Shown here: piece by piece, positions 43,402 through 52,750 of the stretch | How the letters are laid out: each line of letters opens with the position of its first letter | How positions within the stretch are numbered: the stretch's first letter is position 1 | Origin: Ancylobacter sp. WKF20 | GTDB taxonomy: Bacteria > Pseudomonadota > Alphaproteobacteria > Rhizobiales > Xanthobacteraceae | DNA length: 64,000 bases | Assembly (NCBI RefSeq): GCF_029760895.1 | Contig: NZ_CP121679.1 | Span: 62,001-126,000 of the forward strand | Direction of reading: 5' to 3' | Translations under genes and position numbers: made by a program | Notes under the pieces: generated by a model | Told to the model about the DNA's origin: nothing | Database searches by the model: none | Seen by the model: the letters and a program-made list of their open reading frames with translations, nothing else

Positions 43402-44244
43402 ATGGCTGCACTTCCTCCGCCCACTGACCGCCTTTTCGATGCGCGTGGCCGCCGGCTCGATTATGCGGGCCGCACGCTCATCATGGGCATCCTCAATGTG
43501 ACCCCCGATTCCTTCTCCGATGGCGGGCGCAGCGCGGCGCTGGACGATGCGGTGGCGAATGCGCACCGCCTGGTCGCGGAGGGCGCCGATATTCTCGATA
43601 TTGGTGGCGAATCCACCCGGCCGGGCCACACGCCGGTACCGATGGAGGAGGAGCTGCGCCGCGTGCTCCCGGCCATCGAGGCGCTGGCGGGGCTGCCCGT
43701 GCCGATCTCCATCGACACGCAGAAGGCCGCCGTCGCCGAGGCGGCGCTGAAGGCGGGCGCGGTCATCGTCAACGACATCTGGGGGCTGATGGGTGACCCG
43801 GACATGGCGCGCGTCGCCGCCGCTCATGAGGCCGGCGTGGTCGCCATGCACAACCGGGCGAGCGTCGATCCGACCGTCGATATCGTTGCCGACATCATCG
43901 CCTTCTTCGAGCAGGCGCTGGAGCGGGCGGCGCGCGCGGGCATCCGGCCCGACCGCATCGCGCTCGATCCCGGCATCGGCTTTGGCAAGAGCTTCGAGCA
44001 GAATCTGAAGGCCATCGGCTCGCTGGCCGAGATCGGCAAGCTCGGCTTTCCGCTGCTGCTCGGCACTTCGCGCAAATCGCTGATCGGCAAGGTGATCGAG
44101 ACCACGCCGGCCGAGCGCCTGCCCGGCACCATCGCCTCTAACGTCATCGGAATCATGGCCGGCTGCGCGATGATCCGCGTGCATGACGTGGCCGCCCATG
44201 TGCAGGCCGCGCGGGTGACGGAGGCGATCCGTGGCGCCACCTGA
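43402..44244 (+). CDS. folP: Dihydropteroate synthase
   Basis: A 280-residue TIM-barrel enzyme joining pterin pyrophosphate with p-aminobenzoate in folate synthesis, the sulfonamide target. Signatures are [27 protein letters not shown] and [10 protein letters not shown]. The ATG at 43402 is preferred over the upstream frame. Its last 14 bp overlap folK, so the two are coupled. folB, often between them, is absent here. Confidence 0.96.
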   Translation: MAALPPPTDRLFDARGRRLDYAGRTLIMGILNVTPDSFSDGGRSAALDDAVANAHRLVAEGADILDIGGESTRPGHTPVPMEEELRRVLPAIEALAGLPVPISIDTQKAAVAEAALKAGAVIVNDIWGLMGDPDMARVAAAHEAGVVAMHNRASVDPTVDIVADIIAFFEQALERAARAGIRPDRIALDPGIGFGKSFEQNLKAIGSLAEIGKLGFPLLLGTSRKSLIGKVIETTPAERLPGTIASNVIGIMAGCAMIRVHDVAAHVQAARVTEAIRGAT

Positions 44245-44773
44245 CTTCTTCATCCGCCGGCCGCGCAAGGTCGAGAAACGCACCGCCTATCTCTGCCTCG
44301 GCTCCAATCTGGGCGACCGGGCGGGCACCATGGCGAAGGCGGTGGGAGTGATCGCCCGCACCGGGCTCACCATCATCGCCCGCTCCTCGCTCTATGAGAC
44401 CCCGCCCTGGGGGCCGGTGCCGCAGGGGCCCTATCTCAACATGGTCGTGGCGGTAGAGACCGAGCTGTCGGCGCGCGAGCTGCTCCACATGCTGCTGGGG
44501 GTCGAGCACGCCTTCGGGCGGGACCGCACGCGGGAGGTGCGTTTCGGGCCGCGCACCATCGACATCGACATTCTGCTCTATGGCGAGGACCGGGTGGATG
44601 AGCCGGACCTCGAAATTCCGCATCCGCGCATGATGGAGCGCGCCTTCGCGCTGATCCCGCTGGCCGAGCTGGCGCCCGATCTGGTGGTCGGCGGCGTGGC
44701 GGTGCGCGCGGCGCTGGAGACGCTGGACCGCTCCGGCATCGTCAGCGTCGAGCCACAGCCGGTCATCTACTGA
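44231..44773 (+). CDS. folK: 6-hydroxymethyl-7,8-dihydropterin pyrophosphokinase
   Basis: A 180-residue HPPK that makes the pterin pyrophosphate used by FolP. Blocks are LCLGSNLGDRAGT, SLYETPPWG and GPRTIDIDILLYG with the Mg-binding Asp pair, then IPHPRMMERAF. It starts with GTG at 44231, within folP. A terminator hairpin follows the stop. Confidence 0.95.
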   Translation: MAPPDFFIRRPRKVEKRTAYLCLGSNLGDRAGTMAKAVGVIARTGLTIIARSSLYETPPWGPVPQGPYLNMVVAVETELSARELLHMLLGVEHAFGRDRTREVRFGPRTIDIDILLYGEDRVDEPDLEIPHPRMMERAFALIPLAELAPDLVVGGVAVRAALETLDRSGIVSVEPQPVIY

Positions 44774-44780
44774 CAACGAA

Positions 44781-44802
44781 GGCGGCGGATCGCTCCGCCG
44801 CC
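44781..44802 (+). terminator. Hairpin after folK
   Basis: GGCGGCGGA pairs with TCCGCCGCC (9-bp stem, TCGC loop); CTGTTCAT follows with few T. Probable terminator for folPK and possibly for the convergent gene. Confidence 0.6.
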
Positions 44803-44825
44803 CTGTTCATCCGGTGCTGTATGGC

Positions 44826-45230
44826 TCAGCGGCACACTTCCACGTCGCGCGAGCGGGGGTAGCCCCAGCGATTATAGAAGGTCTGGGTCTCCACCCAGCA
44901 GCGCGGGCGGTAGGGGCGGTAGCCCGGCCCGTAGGCCGGCACATAGCGCGGGCCGTAGCCGCCACCATAGCCACCGCCGTAGCCGTAACCACCACCACCG
45001 TAGCCATAACGCGGCGGGGGAGGCGGGGGCGGGGCATAGTAGTTATTTCCGCGGTCATAGTCGCTGGCAGCGGCGGCGGCGATGCCGCCGAGCAGCAGCC
45101 CGCCGGCGATCCCGGCCGCCACGGCGGCGCCGGTGTTGTTGCGCGCATAGGACGCGGTGGGAACCGAGGCCAGCGTCGCCCCGATCAGGGCAAGCGCGGC
45201 GAGCTTGGTGGGCTTTGCGAGGCGGATCAT
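44826..45230 (-). CDS. Secreted Gly/Tyr/Pro-rich protein
   Basis: A 134-residue protein with a long signal peptide (cleavage near SYA), an Ala/Gly-rich hydrophobic stretch like a glycine-zipper segment (GAAVAAGIAGGLLLGGIAAAAA), a run of Pro, a low-complexity Gly-Tyr region and a conserved C-terminus with two Cys (RCWVETQTFYNRWGYPRSRDVEVC). GAGGA precedes the ATG at 45230. Similar short envelope proteins are common in Hyphomicrobiales; function is unknown. Confidence 0.75.
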   Translation of the reverse strand: MIRLAKPTKLAALALIGATLASVPTASYARNNTGAAVAAGIAGGLLLGGIAAAAASDYDRGNNYYAPPPPPPPRYGYGGGGYGYGGGYGGGYGPRYVPAYGPGYRPYRPRCWVETQTFYNRWGYPRSRDVEVCR

Positions 45231-45411
45231 GGCGGTCCTCGTCGGAACTCTGCGGGTCGCTCGCGGCCGGTATTGGCCGTTGATGAAGTCAAAGCTAGAA
45301 CGGTGCCCCAGAACCCAAGCTGAACCGGCTGTTGCAATAGGTTCATCAAACTGAACGCATTCCAATGCAGCCGTTCATCGGCTGTTCATGCCGAGCCGGA
45401 GGAGTGCGCGC

Positions 45412-46398
45412 GTGCCCGATTTCGATACGGAAGGCCTGGTCAGCGCCTGGATCTTCGACGGTGCCGGCGGCGCGCGCCGCGCCGGCTGGGAGGAGATCCA
45501 TCAGGGTTCGCCCCGCGCGCCGGCCTTCATCTGGATCAGCCTGCAGCAGCTCGACCACCGCCACGGCCAGAGCTGGCTGAACAACGCTGCCGGCATCGAT
45601 CCCGGCATCGTTGAATCGCTGGTGGCGGCGGAGACGCGCCCGCGCTGCGCGCTCTATGAGCACGGCGCGTTCCTTAATCTGCGCGGCATCAACCTCATGC
45701 CCTATTCGCTGCCGGACGAGATGCATTCGGTGCGCTTCTGGGTGGAGCCGAACCGCATCGTCTCCGTGCGCAAGCGCCCGCTCTCGGCCATGGGCGATTT
45801 CGAGGACGCGATCCAGCGCGGCCGCGCCCCACGCACGCCCGGCGAGTTCGTGGCCGACATCTCCATGCGCCTCGTCGACCGGATGGACACCGTCATCACC
45901 GCGCTCGCCGAGCAGGCGGACGAGCTGGAGGAGCAGGTGTTCAAGGCGACGCTGTCCAATCTCAGCATGAAGGTTTCGGAGGTGCGGCGCGTCGCCATCA
46001 TCCTGCGCCGCTACATCGCCCCCCAGCGCGAGGCGCTGAACCATTTCTCGCTGGAGGATGCCGAGTGGCTCTCCCCGCGCGACCGGAACCGGCTGCGCGA
46101 GGCGGCAGACCGGGTGACGCGCTTCGCCGAGGAACTCGACTCGGTGCGCGACCGCGCGGCGGTGATCTACGACCAGATGGTGGAACGCCGCGCCGAGCAG
46201 ATGAACCATTCCATGCTGGTGCTGGCGGCGGTGACGGTGGTGTTCGCGCCGATGACGCTGATTACCGGGCTGATGGGCATGAATGTGGAGGGCATTCCCG
46301 GCGCGCAGGATCCGAACGGCTTCTGGGCGGTGACCCTCATCGCCGGGCTGCTCGGGGCGGGACTGGTGGCGCTGCTGCGGGCGGTGCGCTGGCTCTAG
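45412..46398 (+). CDS. CorA/ZntB family metal ion transporter
   Basis: A 328-residue protein with a large cytoplasmic funnel domain and two C-terminal membrane helices. The GMN motif is seen in TLITGLMGMNVEGIPG, and AQDPNGFWAV lies in the periplasmic loop. The IP(G) after GMN and the opening resemble ZntB, suggesting zinc rather than magnesium, but this is uncertain. The GTG at 45412 has GGAGGA upstream. Confidence 0.88.
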   Translation: MPDFDTEGLVSAWIFDGAGGARRAGWEEIHQGSPRAPAFIWISLQQLDHRHGQSWLNNAAGIDPGIVESLVAAETRPRCALYEHGAFLNLRGINLMPYSLPDEMHSVRFWVEPNRIVSVRKRPLSAMGDFEDAIQRGRAPRTPGEFVADISMRLVDRMDTVITALAEQADELEEQVFKATLSNLSMKVSEVRRVAIILRRYIAPQREALNHFSLEDAEWLSPRDRNRLREAADRVTRFAEELDSVRDRAAVIYDQMVERRAEQMNHSMLVLAAVTVVFAPMTLITGLMGMNVEGIPGAQDPNGFWAVTLIAGLLGAGLVALLRAVRWL

Positions 46399-46467
46399 CC
46401 GCGCGTCGCCGGTCGCCAGCCTCCTGTGCCCCCGCTAGGATGGGGCATCCGGCAGGGAGGGCGTGTC

Positions 46468-46812
46468 ATGCGGGCTATGATGGCGATGGTTGTTGCGGGC
46501 GCGGCGCTCGCCGCCGGCGCGGGCGCGGCGCGGGCCTATGAGTTTACCGGCGCGTTTCCCGGCGGCGACTGCAAGGTGATGGCCCAGACCATTCCGCCCA
46601 ACAAGCTCTGGTACGGCCATTTCACCGGCCAGCGCGAATGGGGGCTCTATCTCAACCGCCTGCAGACCCGCACGGTGGAGGGTTGCTTCCGCACCAAGGC
46701 GGAATGCGAGAACTGGCTGTACCAGTGGCGCTCGACCTACCAGTACAATTTCTGGGCGGATTACTGCGTCATCAGCGACCAGCCGCGCCCGCGCCGGCCC
46801 TATGCCGGGTAG
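46468..46812 (+). CDS. Secreted small protein of unknown function
   Basis: A 114-residue protein with a signal peptide (about 1-23, ending ARA) and four Cys (GGDCKV, EGCFRT, KAECENW, DYCVIS) that could form two disulfides, with several Trp/Tyr. GGGAGGGCG precedes the ATG at 46468. I do not recognise the family. A terminator lies just after it. Confidence 0.75.
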   Translation: MRAMMAMVVAGAALAAGAGAARAYEFTGAFPGGDCKVMAQTIPPNKLWYGHFTGQREWGLYLNRLQTRTVEGCFRTKAECENWLYQWRSTYQYNFWADYCVISDQPRPRRPYAG

Positions 46813-46823
46813 GGCGCAGCAAA

Positions 46824-46852
46824 AAGGCGCCGGCCGGTGGGGCCGACGCCTT
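46824..46852. terminator. Bidirectional terminator
   Basis: AAGGCG (46824-46829) pairs with CGCCTT (46847-46852) and CGGCC with GGCCG inside, one mismatch between, around GGTGG. A runs on the left and TTGAAAA on the right. It lies between a plus-strand gene and sodB. Confidence 0.7.
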
Positions 46853-46875
46853 GAAAATGCTGATCGTCGAGGTGA

Positions 46876-47472
46876 TCAGACGGCCTTGGAATAGAGCTCG
46901 GCCACGTAGTCCCAGTTCACCAGGTTCTCGACGAACGCCTTGAGATAGTCGGGACGACGGTTGCGGTAGTCGATGTAGTAGGAGTGCTCCCACACGTCGA
47001 CGCCGAGGATCGGGGTCGCGCCGGAAACCAGCGGGCTCTCGCCGTTCGGGGTCTTGGCGATGACGAGCTTGCCGTCCTTGACCGCGAGCCAGGCCCAGCC
47101 GGAGCCGAACTGCGTCACGCCGGCCTGGATGAAGTCTTCCTTGAACTTCTCCACCGAGCCGAGATCCTCGACGATCTTCTTCTCGAGCTCGCCCGGGATG
47201 GCGCCGCCGCCATTCGGCTTCAGCCAGTTCCAGAAGTGCAGGTGGTTGTAGTGCTGGCCGGCATTGTTGAAGAGGCCGGCATTCTTGCCATAGGAGCCCT
47301 TCACGATCTCTTCCAGCGACTGGCCTTCCCACTCGGTGCCCTTGAGCAGGTTGTTGCCGTTGGTGACATAGGCCTGATGGTGCTTGTCGTGGTGATACTC
47401 AAGCGTCTCGCGCGACATATAGGGGGCGAGGGCGTCGTAGGAGTAGGGAAGCTCGGGAAGCGTGAAGGACAT
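46876..47472 (-). CDS. sodB: Superoxide dismutase (Fe type)
   Basis: A 198-residue cytoplasmic SOD that dismutates superoxide. Metal ligands His are in EYHHDKHHQ and NHLHFWNWL, Asp and His in VDVWEHSYY. NNAGQHYNH keeps the Gln69-equivalent of iron enzymes (manganese enzymes have Gly here), and FGSGWAWL fits too. The ATG at 47472 is used; a longer frame is spurious. Confidence 0.95.
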   Translation of the reverse strand: MSFTLPELPYSYDALAPYMSRETLEYHHDKHHQAYVTNGNNLLKGTEWEGQSLEEIVKGSYGKNAGLFNNAGQHYNHLHFWNWLKPNGGGAIPGELEKKIVEDLGSVEKFKEDFIQAGVTQFGSGWAWLAVKDGKLVIAKTPNGESPLVSGATPILGVDVWEHSYYIDYRNRRPDYLKAFVENLVNWDYVAELYSKAV

Positions 47473-47770
47473 CGAAACTGTCTCCGCGAAATGAAATCCG
47501 GCGCCGCTCCGGCATCGGTTGCGGGTGCGTCGGCACCACGCCCGGCGGCTCCGTCTAGATAGGGCGGACCGCCGCGCCCGACAACCAAAAGCATCGCGTG
47601 CGCCGAAATTCTTCTCCGCCGAAGGTCGTAGGGGTGAAGGCGGTGGATAGACTGTCCACGAATTACCCGTGGAGGGGTGCATTTTCCTGTGCAGCTTTTG
47701 TAAAAGCAGGTCTGGACGTAAAGTCGACGTGAACAAGGCCGAGCGCGAATCGGTCGGGCGGAGTGAGTTG

Positions 47771-49066
47771 ATGGGTGCAATTGTCATCGGCGTCGGCATG
47801 GCGGTAGCCGTTATCGGCATCGTCTGCGGCGTGTTAGGCCTGAACAGCTCGGAAACGACTTCCGGCGCGGCGGTGCTCACATCCGGCAGCATCGTTTTTG
47901 TCGGCGGGTTGCTGCTGGTGGCGCTGGGCCTGGTGCAGCGGGCGCTGGTGGACGTTGCCAACCGGCTCGACGGCATCATCCAGTTCGAGGAGGAGGAGGC
48001 GACCCACCTGCATCATGAGTTGCAGGAGCACGCCCACGCGCATCCGCTGGCCCTCGACGCCGACGGTTTCGATCCCTTCGCCGCCGAGCCGGAGCCCGCC
48101 GTGCCGGCCCCGTCCCGTCCCGCGAAGCCGGCCCGGCCGGCTCACGCCGCCGAGCTGGAACCCATCCCCGTGCCCAAGCCGGCGTCCCGCCCGGAGCCGA
48201 AGCCCGAGGCCCGGCCTGCTCCGAGGAGCGAGCCCAAGCCCGAACCTAAGGTCGAGGCCAAGCCGGAGCCGAAGCTCGAGCCTAAGCCGGAGCCGCGCCT
48301 CGAGCGCGCGCCGGACCTCGCGGCCGAGGCCGAGAGCCCGGTCGAGGCGGTCGAGACCGACGAGCGTCCGGCCCCCGCCGCCGGTGGTCTTCCCTCCTGG
48401 TTCCGCCGCAAGCGCGAGGCCGAGCCGGTGGTCGAGCCGGAGCCGCTGGTCGAGCCCGAGGCCCCCGAGACGGCTCTGCCCTTCGAGCCGCTGCCGCCCC
48501 CGCGTCCCGCCTCCGAGGTGGTGCGGGAGCCCGAGCGCGAGGTTCCCGTGCGGCGCGACCCGCCGCCCTTCTTGCGCAGCAGCCTGCCCGAGCGCGCCCC
48601 GGCGCCGGAACGTCCCGCCGCGCCGGCCGAGCGCCCGTTCTTCCCCGGCCTGACGCCGGACAAGCTGGAGCCGCGTGCCGAACCCCGGCGGGCTGCCCCC
48701 GAGCCGCGTGCGCCGGAACCGCGTGCGCCGGAACCGCGTGCACCCGAGCCGCGCCTCGCCGAGCCGGCGGTGCGCGAGCCCGTGCTGCAGGAGCCGCTGG
48801 TGCGCGATCCCTTCCCCCGCGCCGATCTCGGCCCGGATCCGGGCGCCCCGCCCGCTTTCCTGCGCGAGGCGGATCTGCTGGGCGACGACGAACTGGCGCC
48901 CGAGCCGGAGATCACCGTGCTCAAGTCCGGTGTCATCGGCGGCATGGCCTACAAGCTCTATTCGGACGGCTCGATCGAGGCGGACCTGCCGGATGGCACG
49001 CTGCGCTTCGCCTCGCTTCAGGATCTGCGCGACCACGTCTCCGGCGTCGCCCCGCGCGAAGGCTGA
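47771..49066 (+). CDS. Membrane protein with long Pro/Glu-rich region
   Basis: A 431-residue protein. Two hydrophobic helices (about 1-22 and 40-60) are followed by a His-containing stretch and about 270 residues of low-complexity Pro/Glu/Arg/Ala sequence, including repeated EPKPEPK and four copies of APEPR. A C-terminal folded segment (about 390-425) reads VLKSGVIGGMAYKLYSDGSIEADLPDGTLRFASLQDLRDHV, which is conserved-looking. A start at 47771 with GGCGGAG upstream is preferred; GTG 47729 is an alternative. Such proteins occur in Hyphomicrobiales without known function; an envelope-spanning role is inference. Confidence 0.75.
   Translation: MGAIVIGVGMAVAVIGIVCGVLGLNSSETTSGAAVLTSGSIVFVGGLLLVALGLVQRALVDVANRLDGIIQFEEEEATHLHHELQEHAHAHPLALDADGFDPFAAEPEPAVPAPSRPAKPARPAHAAELEPIPVPKPASRPEPKPEARPAPRSEPKPEPKVEAKPEPKLEPKPEPRLERAPDLAAEAESPVEAVETDERPAPAAGGLPSWFRRKREAEPVVEPEPLVEPEAPETALPFEPLPPPRPASEVVREPEREVPVRRDPPPFLRSSLPERAPAPERPAAPAERPFFPGLTPDKLEPRAEPRRAAPEPRAPEPRAPEPRAPEPRLAEPAVREPVLQEPLVRDPFPRADLGPDPGAPPAFLREADLLGDDELAPEPEITVLKSGVIGGMAYKLYSDGSIEADLPDGTLRFASLQDLRDHVSGVAPREG
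48700..48771 (+). repeat. Short tandem repeat coding for APEPR
   Basis: Fifteen-base units of the form GCGCCGGAACCGCGT recur about four times within the Pro/Glu-rich gene. The repeat stays in frame. Confidence 0.6.
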
Positions 49067-49090
49067 GACCGCCGGTCATCACCCACGAAA

Positions 49091-49115
49091 AAAGGGGCGC
49101 CATTGGCGCCCCTTT
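49091..49115. terminator. Bidirectional terminator
   Basis: AAAGGGGCGCC pairs perfectly with GGCGCCCCTTT around ATT, with A-run and T-rich flanks, between a plus-strand gene and the oligopeptidase gene. Confidence 0.9.
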
Positions 49116-49137
49116 GCTTTTGGGAGGTGTCGCGCGT

Positions 49138-51234
49138 TTATTTTCCGCCGGCGACCGCTAGCGCAAAGGCATAGACCTGCGCGGTTTCCTCCAGCCGGTC
49201 GAACCGCCCGGCGGCGCCGCCATGCCCGGCTTCCATGTTGGTGCGCAGGAGCAGCGGATGGCTGTCTGTCTTTGTCTCCCGCAGCCGCGCCACCCATTTG
49301 GCCGGCTCCCAATAGGTCACGCGCGGATCGGTCAGCCCCGCGAGGGCAAAGATCGCCGGATAATCCTGCGCGCTCACATTGTCATAGGGCGAATAGGACC
49401 GGATATACGCGAAGGCCTCCGCGTCGGTGATCGGGTTGCCCCATTCCGGCCATTCCGGCGGGGTCAGCGGCAGCGTGTCGTCGAGCATGGTGTTGAGCAC
49501 GTCGACAAAGGGCACTTCCGCGACGATCCCGGCGAAGAGCTCCGGGCGCAGATTGGCCACCGCCCCCATCAGCATGCCGCCCGCCGAGCCGCCATGGGCG
49601 ACGATGCGGTCGGGCGCGACGATCTTCTCGCGCACCAGATGTTCGCCGGCGGCAATGAAATCGTGGAAGGTGTTGGTCTTCGCCGCCAGCTTGCCCTCGC
49701 GATACCAGCGCCAGCCCTTCTCCGTGCCGCCGCGAATATGGGCGATGGCATAGACGAAGCCGCGATCGACCAGCGACAGGCGCGAAGTCGAGAAGCTCGC
49801 GGGGATCGAGATGCCATAGGCGCCATAGCCATAGAGCAGGCAGGGCGCCGTGCCGTCGAGCGGCGTATCCTTGGCATAGAGCAGCGACACCGGCACCAGT
49901 TCGCCATCGGCCGCCGGCGCGAGCAGGCGCCGGGTGACATAGCGCGCCGGATCATGGCCGGAGGGCACCTCCTGGCGCTTCCGCAGCACGCGGGCGCGGC
50001 TCGCCACGTCATAGTCCCACACTTCGGTCGGCGTGGTCATGGAGGCGTAGGTGAAGCGGATCTCGGTCTTGTCGAAGCCATAGCCGGCATCGAAGCCGAG
50101 CGAATAGGCTTCCTCGGCGAAGGCGACCGCCTGTTCGCTGCCATCGGCGAGGGCGCGCACGACGAGGCGCGGCAGGCCGTCCTCGCGCTCCAGCCGCAGC
50201 AGATGGCCGCGCAGCACGGCAACCGAGAGAATAAGCCGGCCAGGCTTGTGCGGCACGATTTCCCGCCAGTTGCTGCGGCCGGGCGTGGCGAGCGGGGTGG
50301 CGACGATCTTGAAGTCTTCGGCGCCATCGGCATTGGTCTCGATGACCAGGCTTTCCGTGCCGTCGAGATCGGGATGATGCTCGACACCGTACCGCAGGCC
50401 CGCCGCGCGCGGCTCCACCAGCACCAGCGGAGCCCGCGGGTCGTGCCGGTCGATGAGCCAGGTTTCGCTAGTGTCGTGGTCGCCGCAGGAGATGAGGCCG
50501 AAGCGGCCGGACTGGGTCTGGCCGAGCGAGACGAAGAAGCCCTTGTCCGGCTCTTCATAAATCAGCACGTCATCGGCTGGGTCGCCGCCCAGAAGGTGGC
50601 GGTAGACAAAGCTAGGCCGGTGCTCGGGATCGCGGCGGATATAGAACAGATACGCCCCATCGGCGCTCCACAGCACGTCGCCGGTGGTCTCCTCGATCAC
50701 GTCTGGGAGGTCGGCACCGCTGGCGATGTTGCGGACCCGCAGCGTGTAATACTCCGAGCCCGCCTCATCCGCCGTCCAGGCATAGAGCGCGTGGTCGGGG
50801 GACTGGTGGGCGTCGCCGAACTGGAAATAGGCCTTGCCCTCGGCGAGCGCGTCGCCATCCAGCAGGATAGTCTCACCGGCGACCGCGCCAGCCGGGCGGC
50901 GGCAGATCAGCGGATGCTGGCCGCCTTCGCGGAAGCGGGTGAAATAGGCGTAGGGCCCATCGGTGGCGGGTACGGACGAATCGTCCTCCTTGATGCGCCC
51001 GCGCATCTCCTTCACGAGGTCGCGGCGCAGATCGCCGAGCGGGCCGAACCACGCCTCCGTCGCCGCGTTCTCCGCCTCCAGCCATTGGCGGATGTCTGGC
51101 GCCAGAAGCGAGGGATCGCGCATGACCTCGCGCCAGTTCTCGGCGCGCAGCCAGGCATGTGGATCGCTCAGGGTGACGCCATGGATGGTGCGCACCAGCG
51201 GGGGGTGAGCGAGAGCAGAGGGCGTCTCGCTCAC
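49138..51234 (-). CDS. ptrB: Oligopeptidase B (S9 prolyl oligopeptidase family)
   Basis: A 698-residue serine peptidase with an N-terminal beta-propeller (about 80-410) and a C-terminal alpha/beta hydrolase. The nucleophile is Ser550 in [28 protein letters not shown] and [17 protein letters not shown] are family blocks, and the His lies in NMEAGHGG. It degrades short basic peptides in the cytoplasm. Its start GTG overlaps the msrB stop (GTGA), so the two are translationally coupled. Confidence 0.93.
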   Translation of the reverse strand: MSETPSALAHPPLVRTIHGVTLSDPHAWLRAENWREVMRDPSLLAPDIRQWLEAENAATEAWFGPLGDLRRDLVKEMRGRIKEDDSSVPATDGPYAYFTRFREGGQHPLICRRPAGAVAGETILLDGDALAEGKAYFQFGDAHQSPDHALYAWTADEAGSEYYTLRVRNIASGADLPDVIEETTGDVLWSADGAYLFYIRRDPEHRPSFVYRHLLGGDPADDVLIYEEPDKGFFVSLGQTQSGRFGLISCGDHDTSETWLIDRHDPRAPLVLVEPRAAGLRYGVEHHPDLDGTESLVIETNADGAEDFKIVATPLATPGRSNWREIVPHKPGRLILSVAVLRGHLLRLEREDGLPRLVVRALADGSEQAVAFAEEAYSLGFDAGYGFDKTEIRFTYASMTTPTEVWDYDVASRARVLRKRQEVPSGHDPARYVTRRLLAPAADGELVPVSLLYAKDTPLDGTAPCLLYGYGAYGISIPASFSTSRLSLVDRGFVYAIAHIRGGTEKGWRWYREGKLAAKTNTFHDFIAAGEHLVREKIVAPDRIVAHGGSAGGMLMGAVANLRPELFAGIVAEVPFVDVLNTMLDDTLPLTPPEWPEWGNPITDAEAFAYIRSYSPYDNVSAQDYPAIFALAGLTDPRVTYWEPAKWVARLRETKTDSHPLLLRTNMEAGHGGAAGRFDRLEETAQVYAFALAVAGGK

Positions 51235-51662
51235 GGCGTGGCGTCTCCGGCCCGGTCGGGCGTGAAGGTCATCGCCACGCCGTTCATGCAGTAGCGCAGG
51301 CCCGTGGGGCGCGGCCCGTCCGGAAATACATGGCCGAGATGGGCGTCGCAGGTGGCGCAGAGCACCTCGACCCGGTGCATGCCGTAGGAGAAATCGTGCT
51401 TTTCCGTCACGGCCTGAGCGTCGACCGGCTGCATGAAGCTCGGCCAGCCGGTGCCGGACTCGAACTTGGCATCGGAGCGGAACAGCGGCGCATCACAGCA
51501 CACGCAGCGATAGAGACCCGGCTCCTTCTGGCTCAGATGCGGGCCGCCGAAGGCGCATTCCGTGCCGTGCTCGCGGGTCACGCGATATTGCTCCGGGGTG
51601 AGCTGGGCGCGCCACTCGGCATCGCTTTTTATCACCTTGGGTCGACGAATAGCCTCGTTCAT
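51231..51662 (-). CDS. msrB: Peptide-methionine (R)-S-oxide reductase
   Basis: A 143-residue enzyme that repairs Met-R-sulfoxide in proteins. Catalytic Cys125 lies in RYCMNGVAM; zinc-binding pairs are Cys53/Cys56 and Cys102/Cys105 ([18 protein letters not shown]). AGGAAGAA lies upstream of the ATG at 51662. Linked in an operon with oligopeptidase B. Confidence 0.95.
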   Translation of the reverse strand: MNEAIRRPKVIKSDAEWRAQLTPEQYRVTREHGTECAFGGPHLSQKEPGLYRCVCCDAPLFRSDAKFESGTGWPSFMQPVDAQAVTEKHDFSYGMHRVEVLCATCDAHLGHVFPDGPRPTGLRYCMNGVAMTFTPDRAGDATP

Positions 51663-52011
51663 GGGATTTCTTCCTGATGATCTTCCATGAGATAATTGGA
51701 CAGCCCCCATGCCGCAAGTGGGTGCGCCGTGGCGGGATCGCTCCGCGGCCGATCTACGCCGCGCTCGCCTTGATAATTCGTCGTAGGCTGGCGAGCTTTG
51801 CATGAGGCGACATAAAACACGCGACGAAAAGATGCGAATTTAGGTCGAAATATCTTGCGTGACATGTTTTTGAATTTTATCTATCCATCCATGTATCCTG
51901 ACTAAGTGGTCTAGGATTAGTATGTCACGTATTGTTACGGATCTCGGCGCGAGCCTGCAGCTGCTGTGCGCCGGGTGGACCAAATTCCGTATGTCATCCA
52001 AAGAATGAGCC
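51663..52011. other. Divergent AT-rich intergenic region (msrB/mucR)
   Basis: About 350 bp, clearly AT-richer at 51820-51945. It has no supported gene. It must hold the mucR and msrB promoters. TTAGTATGTCACGTATTGTTACGG (in 51916-51939) and other T-A-rich tracts are the kind of target MucR binds. Confidence 0.5.
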
Positions 52012-52431
52012 ATGAGCGACACTCCGGACGTTGCCAATTATATAGAGCTTGCCGCCGATATCGTCTCCGCTTACGTGAGCAACAATACCGTTCCGGCGAA
52101 TGATCTGGCCAATCTGCTGAGCGAGGTGCACAGCGCGCTGCAGCGTGTGACCAAGGTGGACGCCGAGCCGCCGGCGGAGCCGCTGCGCCCGGCCGTGCCG
52201 ATCAAGAAGTCCATCGCGCCGGAATATCTGGTGTGCCTGGAGGACGGCAAGAAGTTCAAATCGCTGAAGCGCCACCTGCGCACGCAGTACAATCTCACGC
52301 CCGAGCAGTACCGCGAGAAGTGGGGCCTGCCGGCCGACTATCCCATGGTCGCCCCGAACTACGCCGCCGCGCGCTCCGCGCTGGCGAAGGAAATGGGTCT
52401 CGGCCAGCAGCGCCGGCGCACCGCGCGCTGA
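52012..52431 (+). CDS. mucR: MucR/Ros family zinc-finger transcriptional regulator
   Basis: A 139-residue global repressor. The N-terminal 60 residues form the oligomerisation region (IELAADIVSAYVSNNTVPANDLANLLSEVHSAL); the C-terminal zinc finger is in EYLVCLEDGKKFKSLKRHLRTQYNLTPEQYREKWGL, with Cys and Asp in place of the Ros Cys pair and two His. MucR controls exopolysaccharide, motility and symbiosis or virulence genes and often represses itself. A terminator hairpin follows. Confidence 0.95.
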   Translation: MSDTPDVANYIELAADIVSAYVSNNTVPANDLANLLSEVHSALQRVTKVDAEPPAEPLRPAVPIKKSIAPEYLVCLEDGKKFKSLKRHLRTQYNLTPEQYREKWGLPADYPMVAPNYAAARSALAKEMGLGQQRRRTAR

Positions 52432-52470
52432 CCCAATCCGCGGCCGGCCCCGCCGCTGTCGCCTGAATGA

Positions 52471-52504
52471 ACGGCCGTCGCGCTCATCCGCGGCGGCCGT
52501 TTTC
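52471..52504 (+). terminator. Terminator after mucR
   Basis: ACGGCCGTCGCG pairs with CGCGGCGGCCGT (one G-T pair) followed by TTTTCG. It overlaps the 3' end of the convergent small gene by 17 bp of its stem. Confidence 0.7.
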
Positions 52505-52750
52505 GTGTGGCGCAGGGCTCCTCGCCCGGCACTCAGCCAGCAGGCGGTTCAATGCCGCGTGGCGGCAGGCATCGTAGCCCGCGCCCTGAGCGGCTGCCCG
52601 GCGCTCCTGCCGCAGCAGCCGCGAGATGGCGGTGATCCGCTCCGCTGGTGTGCGCCCGATGAACGGGCGCAGCGCCGCCGCTCGCGCGGCGATCTGGGTT
52701 GCCGGCTCCTCCACGCGCGTGGCCCGGATACGCCGTGACCTGTCTCCCAT
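52484..52750 (-). CDS. Small basic protein of unknown function
   Basis: An 88-residue Arg/Ala-rich, helical protein (ERITAISRLLRQERRAAAQGAGYDACRHAALNRLLAECRA). GGAGGA precedes the ATG. It is convergent with mucR and divergent from the DnaA-domain gene. No family is recognised; the good ribosome site supports it. Confidence 0.6.
   Translation of the reverse strand: MGDRSRRIRATRVEEPATQIAARAAALRPFIGRTPAERITAISRLLRQERRAAAQGAGYDACRHAALNRLLAECRARSPAPHENGRRG

Noticed and set aside
45412-46398. A definite magnesium transporter CorA
   Set aside because: The GMN motif is shared by ZntB; the sequence alone does not settle the ion.
48700-48771. A possible CRISPR or minisatellite
   Set aside because: The repeats are in-frame APEPR codons within a protein with low-complexity sequence.
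49222-51294. A 690-codon plus-strand frame
   Set aside because: It is antisense to oligopeptidase B, which has full catalytic motifs.
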